From Pseudomonadota bacterium (GTDB lineage Bacteria > Pseudomonadota > Gammaproteobacteria > Steroidobacterales > Steroidobacteraceae), in assembly GCA_018241445.1 (NCBI GenBank), contig JAFEDT010000018.1:224807-288806 (forward strand): a stretch of 64,000 nucleotides of DNA, given 5' to 3'. Both the position numbers and the translations under genes were made by a program. The notes under the pieces are model-generated. The model saw only the letters and a list, made by a program, of their open reading frames with translations. It had not been told where the DNA came from and ran no database searches. Positions 34,801 to 41,637 of this stretch are shown piece by piece; the first letter of the stretch is position 1, and every line of letters begins with the position of its first letter.

Positions 34801-35251
34801 GCAGCGCTCGGAGGAGGAAGCCACCCGCATCGCCGCGGTGTTCGAGAGTCTGTTGCACCAGCGCTGGATCGGGGGCGACGGCCGGAAGCGCCCGCTCACC
34901 ATCGACGACATTCTCGTGGTCAGTCCCTACAACATGCAGGTCAACCTGCTGCAGGGGAAGCTCCCCGCCGGCGCCCGCGTCGGCACGGTCGACAAGTTCC
35001 AGGGCCAGGAGGCCGCGGTCGTCGTCGTGTCGATGACGGCCTCGTCCGCCGAGGACGTGCCGCGCGGCATGGAGTTCCTCTACAGCCGCAACCGGCTCAA
35101 CGTGGCGATCTCCCGCGCGGTGTCGCTCGCGATCGTGGTGGCCTCACCCCGGCTTCTGGAGGCCTCCTGCAGCAGGATCGATCAGATGGCGTTGGTCAAC
35201 ACACTGTGCCACGCGCAGGCCTACGCGCTTGGAGGAACATCCCATGCATGA
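31889..35251 (+). CDS. RecB-like nuclease / DEDD exonuclease / Dna2-like helicase fusion (TM0106 family)
   Basis: This is a 1,120-aa three-enzyme protein. Residues about 10-225 are a Cas4/RecB-like nuclease with GYADFLL, D132 and K134 in PLDTK, the QLAVY motif, and Cys21 with C209, C212, C215 and C221, an iron-sulfur cluster pattern. Residues about 315-510 are an RNase H-fold exonuclease (FFDMEGD, D319 and E321; YNRIDCEST near its end). Residues about 720-1120 form an SF1B helicase: GPPGAGKT (K745), VDEAG (D847-E848), VDKFQGQEA and LNVAISRA. It probably degrades or resects DNA ends or RNA-DNA structures. The GTG start is inferred from the family N-terminus; an earlier in-frame ATG at 31,814 lies inside rmuC. 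Confidence 0.88.
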   Translation: MQRYNNNILYSASDLVTFLGCRHATVLDRRRLDDPVPVATDDAYAKLLQQKGIEHERRLLERYRTEGRRIAEIAQDGSLEERTARTRVAMQEGAGVIYQGAFHSGRWHGYADFLLRVDGASALGAYHYEPLDTKLAHSARPKHVMQLAVYADLLTAAQGREPQRFHVLLGSGERVTLRAADFRYYFAQARGRFESYVTALPAQSTGVPCRACDLCRWRDRCGNEWEAADHLSLVARISGAQIEKLNESGVRTMAQLAGLEPDTKIAGVRAEVLGRLTAQARLQTHKRLTGENQVEVLAAEPRQGFERLPQPDDGDLFFDMEGDPLHEEGLEYLFGFVYRDGDQVAFQPFWGHTRAGEKAAFEAAMDFITTRLEKHPHAHIYHYAAYEETAIKRLAMLHGTREAEVDNLLRTGKLVDLYRVVRESIRVSEPRYSIKNIEVFYRGPRVGGVSTADESVVMYERWRTIGKPELLREIEDYNRIDCESTLQLRDWLLTLRPDGAPWHGDRPPDPKEEERTAERVAAEQQTAEMIDALRDAPATEQPFRELVGHLLEFHKREAKPGWWFQFTRAELPLEELIEDGECLGGLERDQSVPAFREKQSMVYTFRFPPQDFKMRKGKHPRRATADREPAGTIFDLDEAAGRIQLKIGAKAPPFEDRFSLIPPDPIGTEPLRDAVYRYAQSVVAGNGRYAAVTAALKRKLPRIAGLVPGARVIPVGADTVPGAIAAIGRMQSSYLLVQGPPGAGKTYLSARAIVALLREGRRVAIAANSHKAVNRLLQEVAQLAAREGVALKGVKKCSTDEHVCEAPGIVNVDDNDAVTADFNLVAGTAWLFARPEHDQAFDHLFVDEAGQVSLGHLVAMGLCARNLVLVGDQMQLGQPIQGTHPGESGLSALEFLLKDYATIPPERGVFLEITRRLHPDVCRFISEAVYEGRLHADPSCAARRLVLGAQADPALKVSGISWVSVEHQECTQRSEEEATRIAAVFESLLHQRWIGGDGRKRPLTIDDILVVSPYNMQVNLLQGKLPAGARVGTVDKFQGQEAAVVVVSMTASSAEDVPRGMEFLYSRNRLNVAISRAVSLAIVVASPRLLEASCSRIDQMALVNTLCHAQAYALGGTSHA

Positions 35252-36311
35252 CGCAACCGCCACCCCATCGCAGCAGCCCCAGGCGGTGGCCGAGGTCGAC
35301 CTGCCCGAGGTGATCGGGCCTCATGAGCGCATTAAACGCAAGGGAACGATCCACGCGCCGCTCAAGAGCGCGCTGCCGAAGTCATGGTTCGAGGCCCCGC
35401 TGCGACCCGGCGTGCGCAAGCTCGTCTGCGGCACTTTGCAATGGGGCACGGAGGCGACAGCGCCGCCCAACTACCTCGGCGACTATCGCTTCACGGTGCT
35501 GGAGATGCAGCGAGCCGACGGGCACCTGGTATTCGCGCAGATCTGGTCGGAGCCCGACAGCGGCCTGTGCATGGAAGTGGGTCCCGGGGAGCGCTCCGAC
35601 CCCGCCTTGCAGCATATCGCCGACTCGATGCGCATGGCGCTCCTGGGCCGCGGCTTCGCCATCGGCGGCAACGGCCACAATTTCCGCAAGGAGCTGGCGC
35701 TGCAGGCCGCAACGGATATCGACAGTGTCACCAACGAGCTGTGCGCATTGCTGACGGAGGTCCTGGGCTTCGACGGCACGCAGGCCGTGCGCTTCAAGTT
35801 CGTGCAGGACAGCTGGCTGTCGGCGGCCCACGTGGTCAGACTCATGACGCCGTCCCTGATGCGCTCCGTGTTGCGGTCCTGGGATCTCAATCCGCGCGAG
35901 GCCCCGGATCAACCCGCCAGCCTGCATTGCTGCGAGGGTGACCTTCACTTCCGCGTCCAGCTGATGGCGGAGAAGTCGCCCGGTGCCCGGCAGTTCTGGG
36001 AGGTTCATTTCCTGACCGAGCAGCCCGTGCCGCGTGATGCCGCCCAGCCGCTGATAGGACAGGTCAACGGCTCCGCCTACCTGATGAAGGCCTGCGAGGC
36101 ACAGCCTCAGCACCCGGACCCGTCGAAGACGCTGATCCGCTTCGCGGTCGGGCAGGACCTGAGCGGCGGGGTAACCCTGGAGCACCTCCGCAGCCGCATC
36201 CGCGAGTGGCTGCACAACGTCCGCAGGCTGTGCGCGTTTGCCTCCGGGGAGAAGGCCACGTCACCGACGGAGGCGGACGTGCGCCGGCCGGATGGCGCGA
36301 CACTGCAATGA
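35244..36311 (+). CDS. unrecognised 355-aa protein of the nuclease-helicase operon
   Basis: I do not recognise this family. The ATG has GGAGGA 7 bases upstream and overlaps the previous stop by 8 bases. The first 40 residues are Pro/Glu-rich and probably disordered. The rest is a soluble alpha/beta protein with segments such as YRFTVLEMQRADGHLVFAQI, FDGTQAVRFKFVQDSWLSAA and LIRFAVGQDLSGG. There is no signal peptide, membrane helix, nucleotide loop or metal motif. Overall composition matches its neighbours. Being fully coupled to the nuclease-helicase and the HNH gene, it is likely an accessory or specificity subunit, which is inference only. Confidence 0.75.
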   Translation: MHDATATPSQQPQAVAEVDLPEVIGPHERIKRKGTIHAPLKSALPKSWFEAPLRPGVRKLVCGTLQWGTEATAPPNYLGDYRFTVLEMQRADGHLVFAQIWSEPDSGLCMEVGPGERSDPALQHIADSMRMALLGRGFAIGGNGHNFRKELALQAATDIDSVTNELCALLTEVLGFDGTQAVRFKFVQDSWLSAAHVVRLMTPSLMRSVLRSWDLNPREAPDQPASLHCCEGDLHFRVQLMAEKSPGARQFWEVHFLTEQPVPRDAAQPLIGQVNGSAYLMKACEAQPQHPDPSKTLIRFAVGQDLSGGVTLEHLRSRIREWLHNVRRLCAFASGEKATSPTEADVRRPDGATLQ

Positions 36312-36913
36312 CGGGAAGGCACGCGAGGTTGATTCACGTACTGCGGGTAGCCCTGCTGGCGCTGGCGCTTGGTGGCTGCGTCCATGTCACGTCACGGCCA
36401 GGCAGCGCAGCATCCGGGCAGCAGGCAGGAGCGTCTCAGACAACCCGGGTAGTCACCGCCGCAGAGGATCCTGACAATGGCCCCTGCCTGCAGACCTCGC
36501 ACGATTGTGTCGCATTGAATCCCGACGTATCTCCGGCAACGTTCGCGCGCACCATCTGCGCCGCGGGATACACGAAGTCCGTCCGGCCTTCGTCTGCGTA
36601 CATGCGGGGCGTCAAGGCAAAGCTGTTGCGCGAGTCCGGGATCGGCGCCTCCCGCATGGGACAGTTCGAGCTCGATCACATCGTGCCGCTGGCGCTCGGC
36701 GGTCACCCCTGGCGTCTGTCGAACCTGTGGCTGCAGCCCTGGGATGGTCCGCATGGGGCCGTGAGCAAGGATGGCCTCGAGGTCCGATTGCAACGGATGG
36801 TCTGCGCGGGCGAGATCCCCCTGCTCGACGCGCAGGAATGCATCGCCGAGGACTGGGAGGCATGCCAGCGGCGCCTGCCGGATTTCCCCGTGTCAGCGGC
36901 CAGCGCACCATGA
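36308..36913 (+). CDS. lipoprotein with HNH-type endonuclease domain
   Basis: This is a 201-aa product with a lipoprotein signal (LRVALLALALGGC, lipid Cys about residue 24). After a Ser/Gln-rich spacer comes a domain with YTKSVRPSSAYMRGVK, then FELDHIVPLALGGHPWRLSN and LWLQPW, the DH...N arrangement of HNH (beta-beta-alpha metal) nucleases, followed by VCAGEIPLLDAQECIAEDW. Close relatives of this domain occur in many exported proteins of unknown role. Four extra Cys suggest disulfides outside the cytoplasm. ATGA overlaps lie at both ends. An exported nuclease inside an operon of cytosolic DNA enzymes is odd; it might act on incoming DNA. Confidence 0.75.
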   Translation: MTGRHARLIHVLRVALLALALGGCVHVTSRPGSAASGQQAGASQTTRVVTAAEDPDNGPCLQTSHDCVALNPDVSPATFARTICAAGYTKSVRPSSAYMRGVKAKLLRESGIGASRMGQFELDHIVPLALGGHPWRLSNLWLQPWDGPHGAVSKDGLEVRLQRMVCAGEIPLLDAQECIAEDWEACQRRLPDFPVSAASAP

Positions 36914-37491
36914 TCAGCGCCACCTGCCGCGTCGAGAGTGGCAGTGCCGGCGAGGACCGGGTGCTGCTGGAACAGCATGATGGACGCACGCTCGCCATCG
37001 TGTGCGACGGCGCCGGCAACGGCGGCCAGGGCGGGCGGGCCGCCGATCTTGCGATTGCGGAGCTCAAACGGATGTGGCAGGCCGGGTTTGTCGATTGGGT
37101 GCGCGCCCTGCGCAGCGTCGATCAGCTCCTGAAGTCCCAGGCGCAGGGTGGGGAGACCACCTGTGTTGCCGTCCAGATCTCGGACGATGGCGAATTCCGC
37201 GGCGCGAGCGTCGGGGATTCCGGCGCCTGGATGTTGCGCGCGACCGGCGCGGTGCAGGACCTGACGGCGCAGCAGGACCGCGCGCGGTTGGGTTCCGGCC
37301 AGGCGTACCCGAACCCATTCAAGGCGCAACTGATGGGACGGCTCGTGCTGGCCAGCGACGGCTTGTTGAAGTACGCACGCTCCTCGGACCTGAGGCGTTG
37401 CGCCGCCCGTGGTGTGGACGCTCTCGTTGACAGTGTCCGGTTGAAGAGCGGCTCGCTGCCGGACGATGTGGCCGTGATTCTTGTGGAATAA
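36910..37491 (+). CDS. PP2C-family protein phosphatase
   Basis: This is a 193-aa phosphatase of the PPM/PP2C family. Metal-binding motifs are in order: ESGSAGEDRVLLE, VCDGAGNGGQGGRAA (DGxGG type), GASVGDSGAWML (GDS), LASDGLLKYA (SDG) and LPDDVAVILV (final Asp). It is short but has all the motifs, so it is probably active. It removes phosphate from Ser/Thr. No kinase is in this operon, though one is at 3,005-5,494. It is coupled to the HNH gene by an ATGA overlap. Confidence 0.88.
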   Translation: MISATCRVESGSAGEDRVLLEQHDGRTLAIVCDGAGNGGQGGRAADLAIAELKRMWQAGFVDWVRALRSVDQLLKSQAQGGETTCVAVQISDDGEFRGASVGDSGAWMLRATGAVQDLTAQQDRARLGSGQAYPNPFKAQLMGRLVLASDGLLKYARSSDLRRCAARGVDALVDSVRLKSGSLPDDVAVILVE

Positions 37492-37506
37492 AGAGGGACA
37501 GAGAAC

Positions 37507-38082
37507 ATGTACCAACCTTCGCCGCCCACCTGCCTGATAGATCCCGGCGCCAACGCCGAAGCCACCCGGCAAATTTTGCGCGCTTCACTCTTTGCGGCAA
37601 CGAAGCATCGCCTGCAGAAGCGCAAGGACAAGGAGGCCTCGCCTTATATCAACCACCCCATTGCAGTTGCCTGCACGCTGAGCGATGCCGGCTTGTCGTC
37701 AGAGCCCGATGTCCTCGTCGCCGCGCTGCTGCACGACACCATCGAAGATACCGCCACAACCCCCGAGGAGCTGGAGAGACACTTCGGCGCCGAAGTCGCG
37801 GAAATCGTGCGTGAGGTGACCGATGACAAGAAGTTGCCGAAGGCTGAGCGCAAGCGCCTGCAGATCGACCATGCGGCGCACCTGAGCCGCGCCGCCAAGC
37901 TGGTCAAGCTCGCCGACAAGATCTGCAACCTACGGGACGTGGTGGCAAGTCCGCCCGCCGACTGGAAGCTCGCGCGGCGCCGCGAGTATTTCGATTGGGC
38001 TAAACAGGTCGTCGACCGCCTGCGCGGCGTTCACCCTGGACTCGAAGCCTTGTTTGACACGGAGTATGCGCGGCGGCCCTGA
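37507..38082 (+). CDS. MESH1/SpoT-like HD hydrolase, single domain
   Basis: This is a 191-aa HD-family protein. It has the pattern of small alarmone hydrolases: ATKHRLQKRKDKEASPYINHPI (first His), LLHDTIEDTATT (HD...ED), then LVKLADKICNLRDV (the final metal Asp and Asn). The synthetase domain is absent. The expected reaction is removal of pyrophosphate from (p)ppGpp or a related nucleotide using Mn. It starts 15 bases after the PP2C stop with AGAGGGA upstream, completing the operon. Other substrates such as NADPH are known for relatives. Confidence 0.88.
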   Translation: MYQPSPPTCLIDPGANAEATRQILRASLFAATKHRLQKRKDKEASPYINHPIAVACTLSDAGLSSEPDVLVAALLHDTIEDTATTPEELERHFGAEVAEIVREVTDDKKLPKAERKRLQIDHAAHLSRAAKLVKLADKICNLRDVVASPPADWKLARRREYFDWAKQVVDRLRGVHPGLEALFDTEYARRP

Positions 38083-38128
38083 ATTCGCCGGAGGAACTCC
38101 GGAGTTGACCAGCCCAGGGAGCGGGGAT

Positions 38129-38509
38129 TCAGGCCAGGACCTCGACGCCGGGTCCGTAGGCCGCCAGTGCGCGATCGGCCGTGATAAATCGCAGCGGAAC
38201 GCTGAACGCCTGGGCGAGCAGCAGACGGTCGAAGGGATCGGTGTGATGCAGCGGCAGTCGGGCGACCGCGGCGGCGTGTTCGATCAATACCGGGAGCTTG
38301 ATGAGGCCGCTGTCCTCGATTGCGGCGCTCAAGGCGTCGACGTCGGCGTCGATTTTTCCCAGGCGGGCCTTGATGGCGATTTCCCAGATCGAGACGGCCG
38401 AGACATATACGGCCTCAGCCCTGGAGATGAATTTTCTCGCCGGTTGCTTGAGGCGCACATCGCCGCTGACGGTCCACAGGAATATGTGGGTATCGAGCAG
38501 CAACCTCAT
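38129..38509 (-). CDS. VapC-like PIN-domain toxin
   Basis: This is a 126-aa PIN-domain toxin: LLLDTHIFLWTVSGD (first Asp), VSAVSIWEIAIKARLGK (Glu), HHTDPFDRLLLAQA (Asp pair) and FITADRALAAYG (Asp). This is the subtype with THxxLW and HxDPFDR, usually paired with a Phd-like antitoxin, as here. Stop and start share one base with the antitoxin gene (TGATG). It is convergent with the alarmone hydrolase gene. Confidence 0.9.
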   Translation of the reverse strand: MRLLLDTHIFLWTVSGDVRLKQPARKFISRAEAVYVSAVSIWEIAIKARLGKIDADVDALSAAIEDSGLIKLPVLIEHAAAVARLPLHHTDPFDRLLLAQAFSVPLRFITADRALAAYGPGVEVLA

Positions 38510-38751
38510 CAGCGACCCTCGAACAGGGCCTGCAGATCTGGTGGCAACGGCGCATCGAAGTCCCTGGCTACCTTGACCGCGCCTTTCAGCAGCCCGAACC
38601 GCACCGTACGTTTCGCCTCCTGCAGGCGCGTCAGGCGCGCCACCGGCTTCCCGGCACGGGAAATGAGTACGTCCTCGCCGGCGGCTGCCTGATCGACGAG
38701 CTTCGACAGGTGGGTCTTGGCCGCGTAGATATTGATGGAACGTGGGGGCAT
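38509..38751 (-). CDS. Phd/YefM-family antitoxin
   Basis: This is an 80-aa partner of the PIN toxin. INIYAAKTHLSKLVDQAAAGEDVLISRAGKPVARL is the Phd/YefM DNA-binding domain, followed by a flexible toxin-binding tail. I chose the ATG with GGAG 8 bases upstream over a GTG 9 bases earlier that overlaps that site. The operator-like repeat at 38,766 lies directly upstream. Confidence 0.87.
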   Translation of the reverse strand: MPPRSINIYAAKTHLSKLVDQAAAGEDVLISRAGKPVARLTRLQEAKRTVRFGLLKGAVKVARDFDAPLPPDLQALFEGR

Positions 38752-38765
38752 GAGCTGCACTCCGC

Positions 38766-38787
38766 ACTAGACCAAGTCTAGTCTATG
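38766..38787 (-). promoter_or_regulatory. operator-like inverted repeat of the second Phd-PIN pair
   Basis: ACTAGAC-CAA-GTCTAGT (38766-38782) is a perfect 7-bp inverted repeat located 15 bases before the antitoxin ATG. It shares CTAGTCTATG with the repeat before the other Phd-like antitoxin at 27,488, pointing to related operators. Confidence 0.55.
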
Positions 38788-38852
38788 TGGGACCATGATG
38801 CAACCGGTGACCTCCCCTGGCATCCGCTGCCCGGCGGCAACAATCCAGGCGT

Positions 38853-39752
38853 TCACCCAAAGGCTTTGGCAAGCCGGATCGCGAAGTCACGTACCGTGCT
38901 GCCGTCCGGCTCGCCGTGCTGCGGATTGAGCTCCGTCACCGTCAGGGCGACAACCCGCGGATCGGTGAGCAGTTCTCCGAGCGCCTCGAACGCGGCGTCC
39001 TGGCTCAGGCCGATATTGCGGCCCGTGTTCTCCGACAGGGGAGCGTCCGTGAAATCGATGACATCCACATCGAAGTGCACCAGGATGGCCGTGGCGCGGT
39101 CCGCGAAGTGATCGAGCGCCCGCCTGGCTGACTCGACCGGTGAACGCGCCACGTCCGCGAGCGGTACGGTGGCGACCCCGGTTTTTTCGATATCGCGGCG
39201 CTCGAACGGCGTCGCCTGGTCATCCCGGTATCCCAACACGATCACCTGCGAGGGCTGGAGCATGGGAGGGGTCCCGCTTACGCCCGCCAGTTCCGCAATC
39301 GACCCGGGAAGGTTCAGAAGGTGTGCAACCCCCATCCAATCAAGCGCCCCCGGTACGGCGCCGTCCGGCGTGTTCATGTCCGCATGCATGTCGAAGTAGA
39401 TGAGCCCTATGGGCGCGCCGTGGCGCAAGACCCCCGCTACCGTGCCGATTTCGATCGTGCAGTCTCCCCCGAGCACCAGGGCGAACCGATCCGCGCTTCG
39501 GGTTGCGGCAACCCGCTGCGTCACTTCTTCAATGGTGCGCCGTACCTGTTCCGCATTCTGGGCGCGCGGATGCTGCCGGTCCGGACGCCATCGCCAGTAA
39601 CCTGTGTCGCCCAGATCCTCGACTTCATGCCAGCGTGCCCGCAAAGAGCCCAGCAGGCCTGCGGCGCGCAGCGCTGCCGGCGCGCCTTCCTGGCCGGGCG
39701 CGAACGATCCCGCACTCGACGGTGCCCCCAGAACCGACACTTTACGGGGCAT
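38853..39752 (-). CDS. arginase/agmatinase-family hydrolase
   Basis: This is a 299-aa ureohydrolase. The binuclear manganese ligands are visible: LVLGGDCTIEIG (His replaced by Cys in GGDC, as in several arginases), YFDMHADMNTPD (D-H-D) and VHFDVDVIDF (D-D). Substrate could be arginine, agmatine or a related guanidine; the sequence alone does not decide. A very strong GAGGAGG precedes the ATG. It starts 11 bases after the sigma factor stop, so the two are one transcript. Confidence 0.85.
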   Translation of the reverse strand: MPRKVSVLGAPSSAGSFAPGQEGAPAALRAAGLLGSLRARWHEVEDLGDTGYWRWRPDRQHPRAQNAEQVRRTIEEVTQRVAATRSADRFALVLGGDCTIEIGTVAGVLRHGAPIGLIYFDMHADMNTPDGAVPGALDWMGVAHLLNLPGSIAELAGVSGTPPMLQPSQVIVLGYRDDQATPFERRDIEKTGVATVPLADVARSPVESARRALDHFADRATAILVHFDVDVIDFTDAPLSENTGRNIGLSQDAAFEALGELLTDPRVVALTVTELNPQHGEPDGSTVRDFAIRLAKAFG

Positions 39753-39763
39753 CGTTCACCTCC

Positions 39764-40690
39764 TCAGGCGCCCGCAGGCGAGGGCCGTTGCAGCACGACG
39801 ATCCGCGCACCCTCGAGCGCATAGCGTGCGTAGCGGAAGTCGCGGATCGACGTAATCCGGCCCTGAATCCATGTCAGCACTACGAAATACAGGGGCCTGC
39901 CGGCAGGCTCCTCCGGGTCGAACACGAGCAGCGCCGGCGTTCGATCGACCAGGCCGAGCCCGATCTGCCAGCCGCCCCGGGCGCTGTAGTTCTCGAAGTA
40001 GTTGGACACGCGCACTTTGCCTTCGGCCTGGACACGGTTGACCAGGTTGAGCCTGACCTCCTCCGCCAACAGGTCGCGTACGGCATCGAAGTCGCGCGCG
40101 TTGAAGCGCTCCGCATAGGTCATCAGCAGCAGGCGTTCCCGGGCATCCAGGTCCGCTACCGGCGAATCGTCCGGCGCGCGGGCGATTTCCTGCAGGCGGG
40201 CGCGGCCGCGTTGCAGCGCCGACTTCACCGCCGGCACGCTGCTGCCATTGAACTGTGAGACTTCTTCCAGGGAGTAGCCGAGCACGTCCTTGAAGATCAC
40301 GACACTGCGCTGCAGGGGTGGCAGGCGCATGAAGGTTCCAAGGCTCGCGAGTGCCGACTCGAGGGGTGCGGTGTGCGTGTCCGGGTCGGCGATCATGTCG
40401 GGCTCCTCGTCCGCGCGGCGCTCGTCGAGGCGTGCGCGGCGCCGCAGAAAATCGATCGCGGTGTTGTGCGTCACCCGGATGAGCCAGCGCTCGAGCATCG
40501 AGAAGTTGTCGATGTCGGGCGGGGACTCGAGCGTCTTCACCACCGTCTCCTGGACGACATCGTCGCCGTCAACGGCGGACCCGGTCATGCGCGCGGCGTA
40601 GCGATGCAGGCGCGGCCGCAATTCAGCCAGCGTGCGCGTGAGCAGCTGGCGCTGCGCATCGGTGACAACAGGAGAGTCGTGGGGGCTCAT
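39764..40690 (-). CDS. ECF sigma factor with SnoaL-like C-terminal domain
   Basis: This is a 308-aa protein. Region 2 (DVVQETVVKTLESPPD and WLIRVTHNTAIDFLRRR) and region 4 (LPPLQRSVVIFKDVLGYSLEEVSQFNGSSVPAVKSALQRGRARL) are clear. After residue 190 comes a SnoaL-like alpha+beta domain (MTYAERFNARDFDAVRDLLAEEVRLNL, then FVVLTWIQGRITSIRDFRYARYAL). Such C-terminal domains regulate the sigma factor from within and replace an anti-sigma factor. It is followed by an arginase-family gene and is divergent from two short-chain dehydrogenase genes, which are candidate targets. Confidence 0.9.
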   Translation of the reverse strand: MSPHDSPVVTDAQRQLLTRTLAELRPRLHRYAARMTGSAVDGDDVVQETVVKTLESPPDIDNFSMLERWLIRVTHNTAIDFLRRRARLDERRADEEPDMIADPDTHTAPLESALASLGTFMRLPPLQRSVVIFKDVLGYSLEEVSQFNGSSVPAVKSALQRGRARLQEIARAPDDSPVADLDARERLLLMTYAERFNARDFDAVRDLLAEEVRLNLVNRVQAEGKVRVSNYFENYSARGGWQIGLGLVDRTPALLVFDPEEPAGRPLYFVVLTWIQGRITSIRDFRYARYALEGARIVVLQRPSPAGA

Positions 40691-40790
40691 GACTCTTTAA
40701 CGTCCTGCGGCGGCTGAAAGAATCGCAGCCTGAAAAATTCTGACTGACCCTGGCGGGAGGCGCCCGTACGGGAGGCGGTGAGCCTGGGAA

Positions 40791-40842
40791 TCTTCACGGC
40801 ACCGATTCCTTTTGTCCAGCCGCGTCGTTTACACCGTGAAGA
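40791..40842 (+). promoter_or_regulatory. distant inverted repeat in the sigma/SDR intergenic region
   Basis: TCTTCACGG (40791-40799) and CCGTGAAGA (40834-40842) form a perfect 9-bp inverted repeat separated by 34 bases, 47 bases before the SDR start. It could be a regulator site or a leader stem. No matching ECF promoter was recognised with confidence. Confidence 0.35.
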
Positions 40843-40888
40843 CGGAGCCGGATCGCCGATCCGCAATGCAACCCGAAGGAACCCCTGC

Positions 40889-41611
40889 ATGGACATCACG
40901 AACAAGACGATCCTGATTACCGGGGCCAACCGTGGCATCGGTCTGGCACTGACCGAGGAGGCGCTGCGGCGCGGCGCCGGCCGGGTCTATGCCGGCGTGC
41001 GCGGTGACTTCCGCCATCCGTCGGCTCGGGTCACGATGCTCGCCCTCGACGTGACGGATGCGAACCAGGTCGCACGCGCGGCTGCCCAGGTACAGCACCT
41101 CGACGTACTCATCAACAACGCCGGCATCGCCGTCTTCGACGACCTGAGCGAACCCAAAGTGCTGCGTCGGCACCTCGAGGTGAACGTCCTCGGGACGGCG
41201 CGGGTCACCCAGGCCTTTCTGCCGCACCTCAGGCGCTCCCGGGGCGCCCTGGTCACCAATCTGTCGCTGGCGGCCGTCGCCCCCGTGCCGGCGACTCCCA
41301 GCTACTCGGTCTCAAAGGCCGCTGCCGCCAACATGATCCAGTCGTTGCGCGCTCTCCTTGCAGGGGATGGGGTCACGGTGCACGCCGTGTTCATCGGTCC
41401 CACCGACACCGACATGAGTCGCGGGATCAAAGTTGCAAAGGCGCCTCCGGCGGTCACGGCGCAGGGCATCTACGATGGTCTGGCGCAAGGACAGGAAGAC
41501 ATCTTCCCGGATCCGATGTCCCGTCCCGTGGCGGAGGGCTGGCGTAACGGGGTGGCGAAGATGCTCGAGAGCCAGTTCCGGGCGTTCTTGCCCGCGCCGA
41601 AGGCCGCGTGA
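40889..41611 (+). CDS. short-chain dehydrogenase/reductase
   Basis: This is a 240-aa SDR. The NAD(P) loop TGANRGIGLAL, NNAGIAVFDD and the catalytic YSVSKAA (Tyr-x3-Lys), with the Ser two lines earlier (NLSLAAVAP), are all present. It is close to the small SDR subgroup that acts on diverse alcohols and ketones; the substrate is unknown. The chosen ATG has GAAGGA upstream. It is the first of two SDR genes in tandem. Confidence 0.9.
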   Translation: MDITNKTILITGANRGIGLALTEEALRRGAGRVYAGVRGDFRHPSARVTMLALDVTDANQVARAAAQVQHLDVLINNAGIAVFDDLSEPKVLRRHLEVNVLGTARVTQAFLPHLRRSRGALVTNLSLAAVAPVPATPSYSVSKAAAANMIQSLRALLAGDGVTVHAVFIGPTDTDMSRGIKVAKAPPAVTAQGIYDGLAQGQEDIFPDPMSRPVAEGWRNGVAKMLESQFRAFLPAPKAA

Positions 41612-41637
41612 CCGCGCGGGCCCCAGGAGGAAACAAC

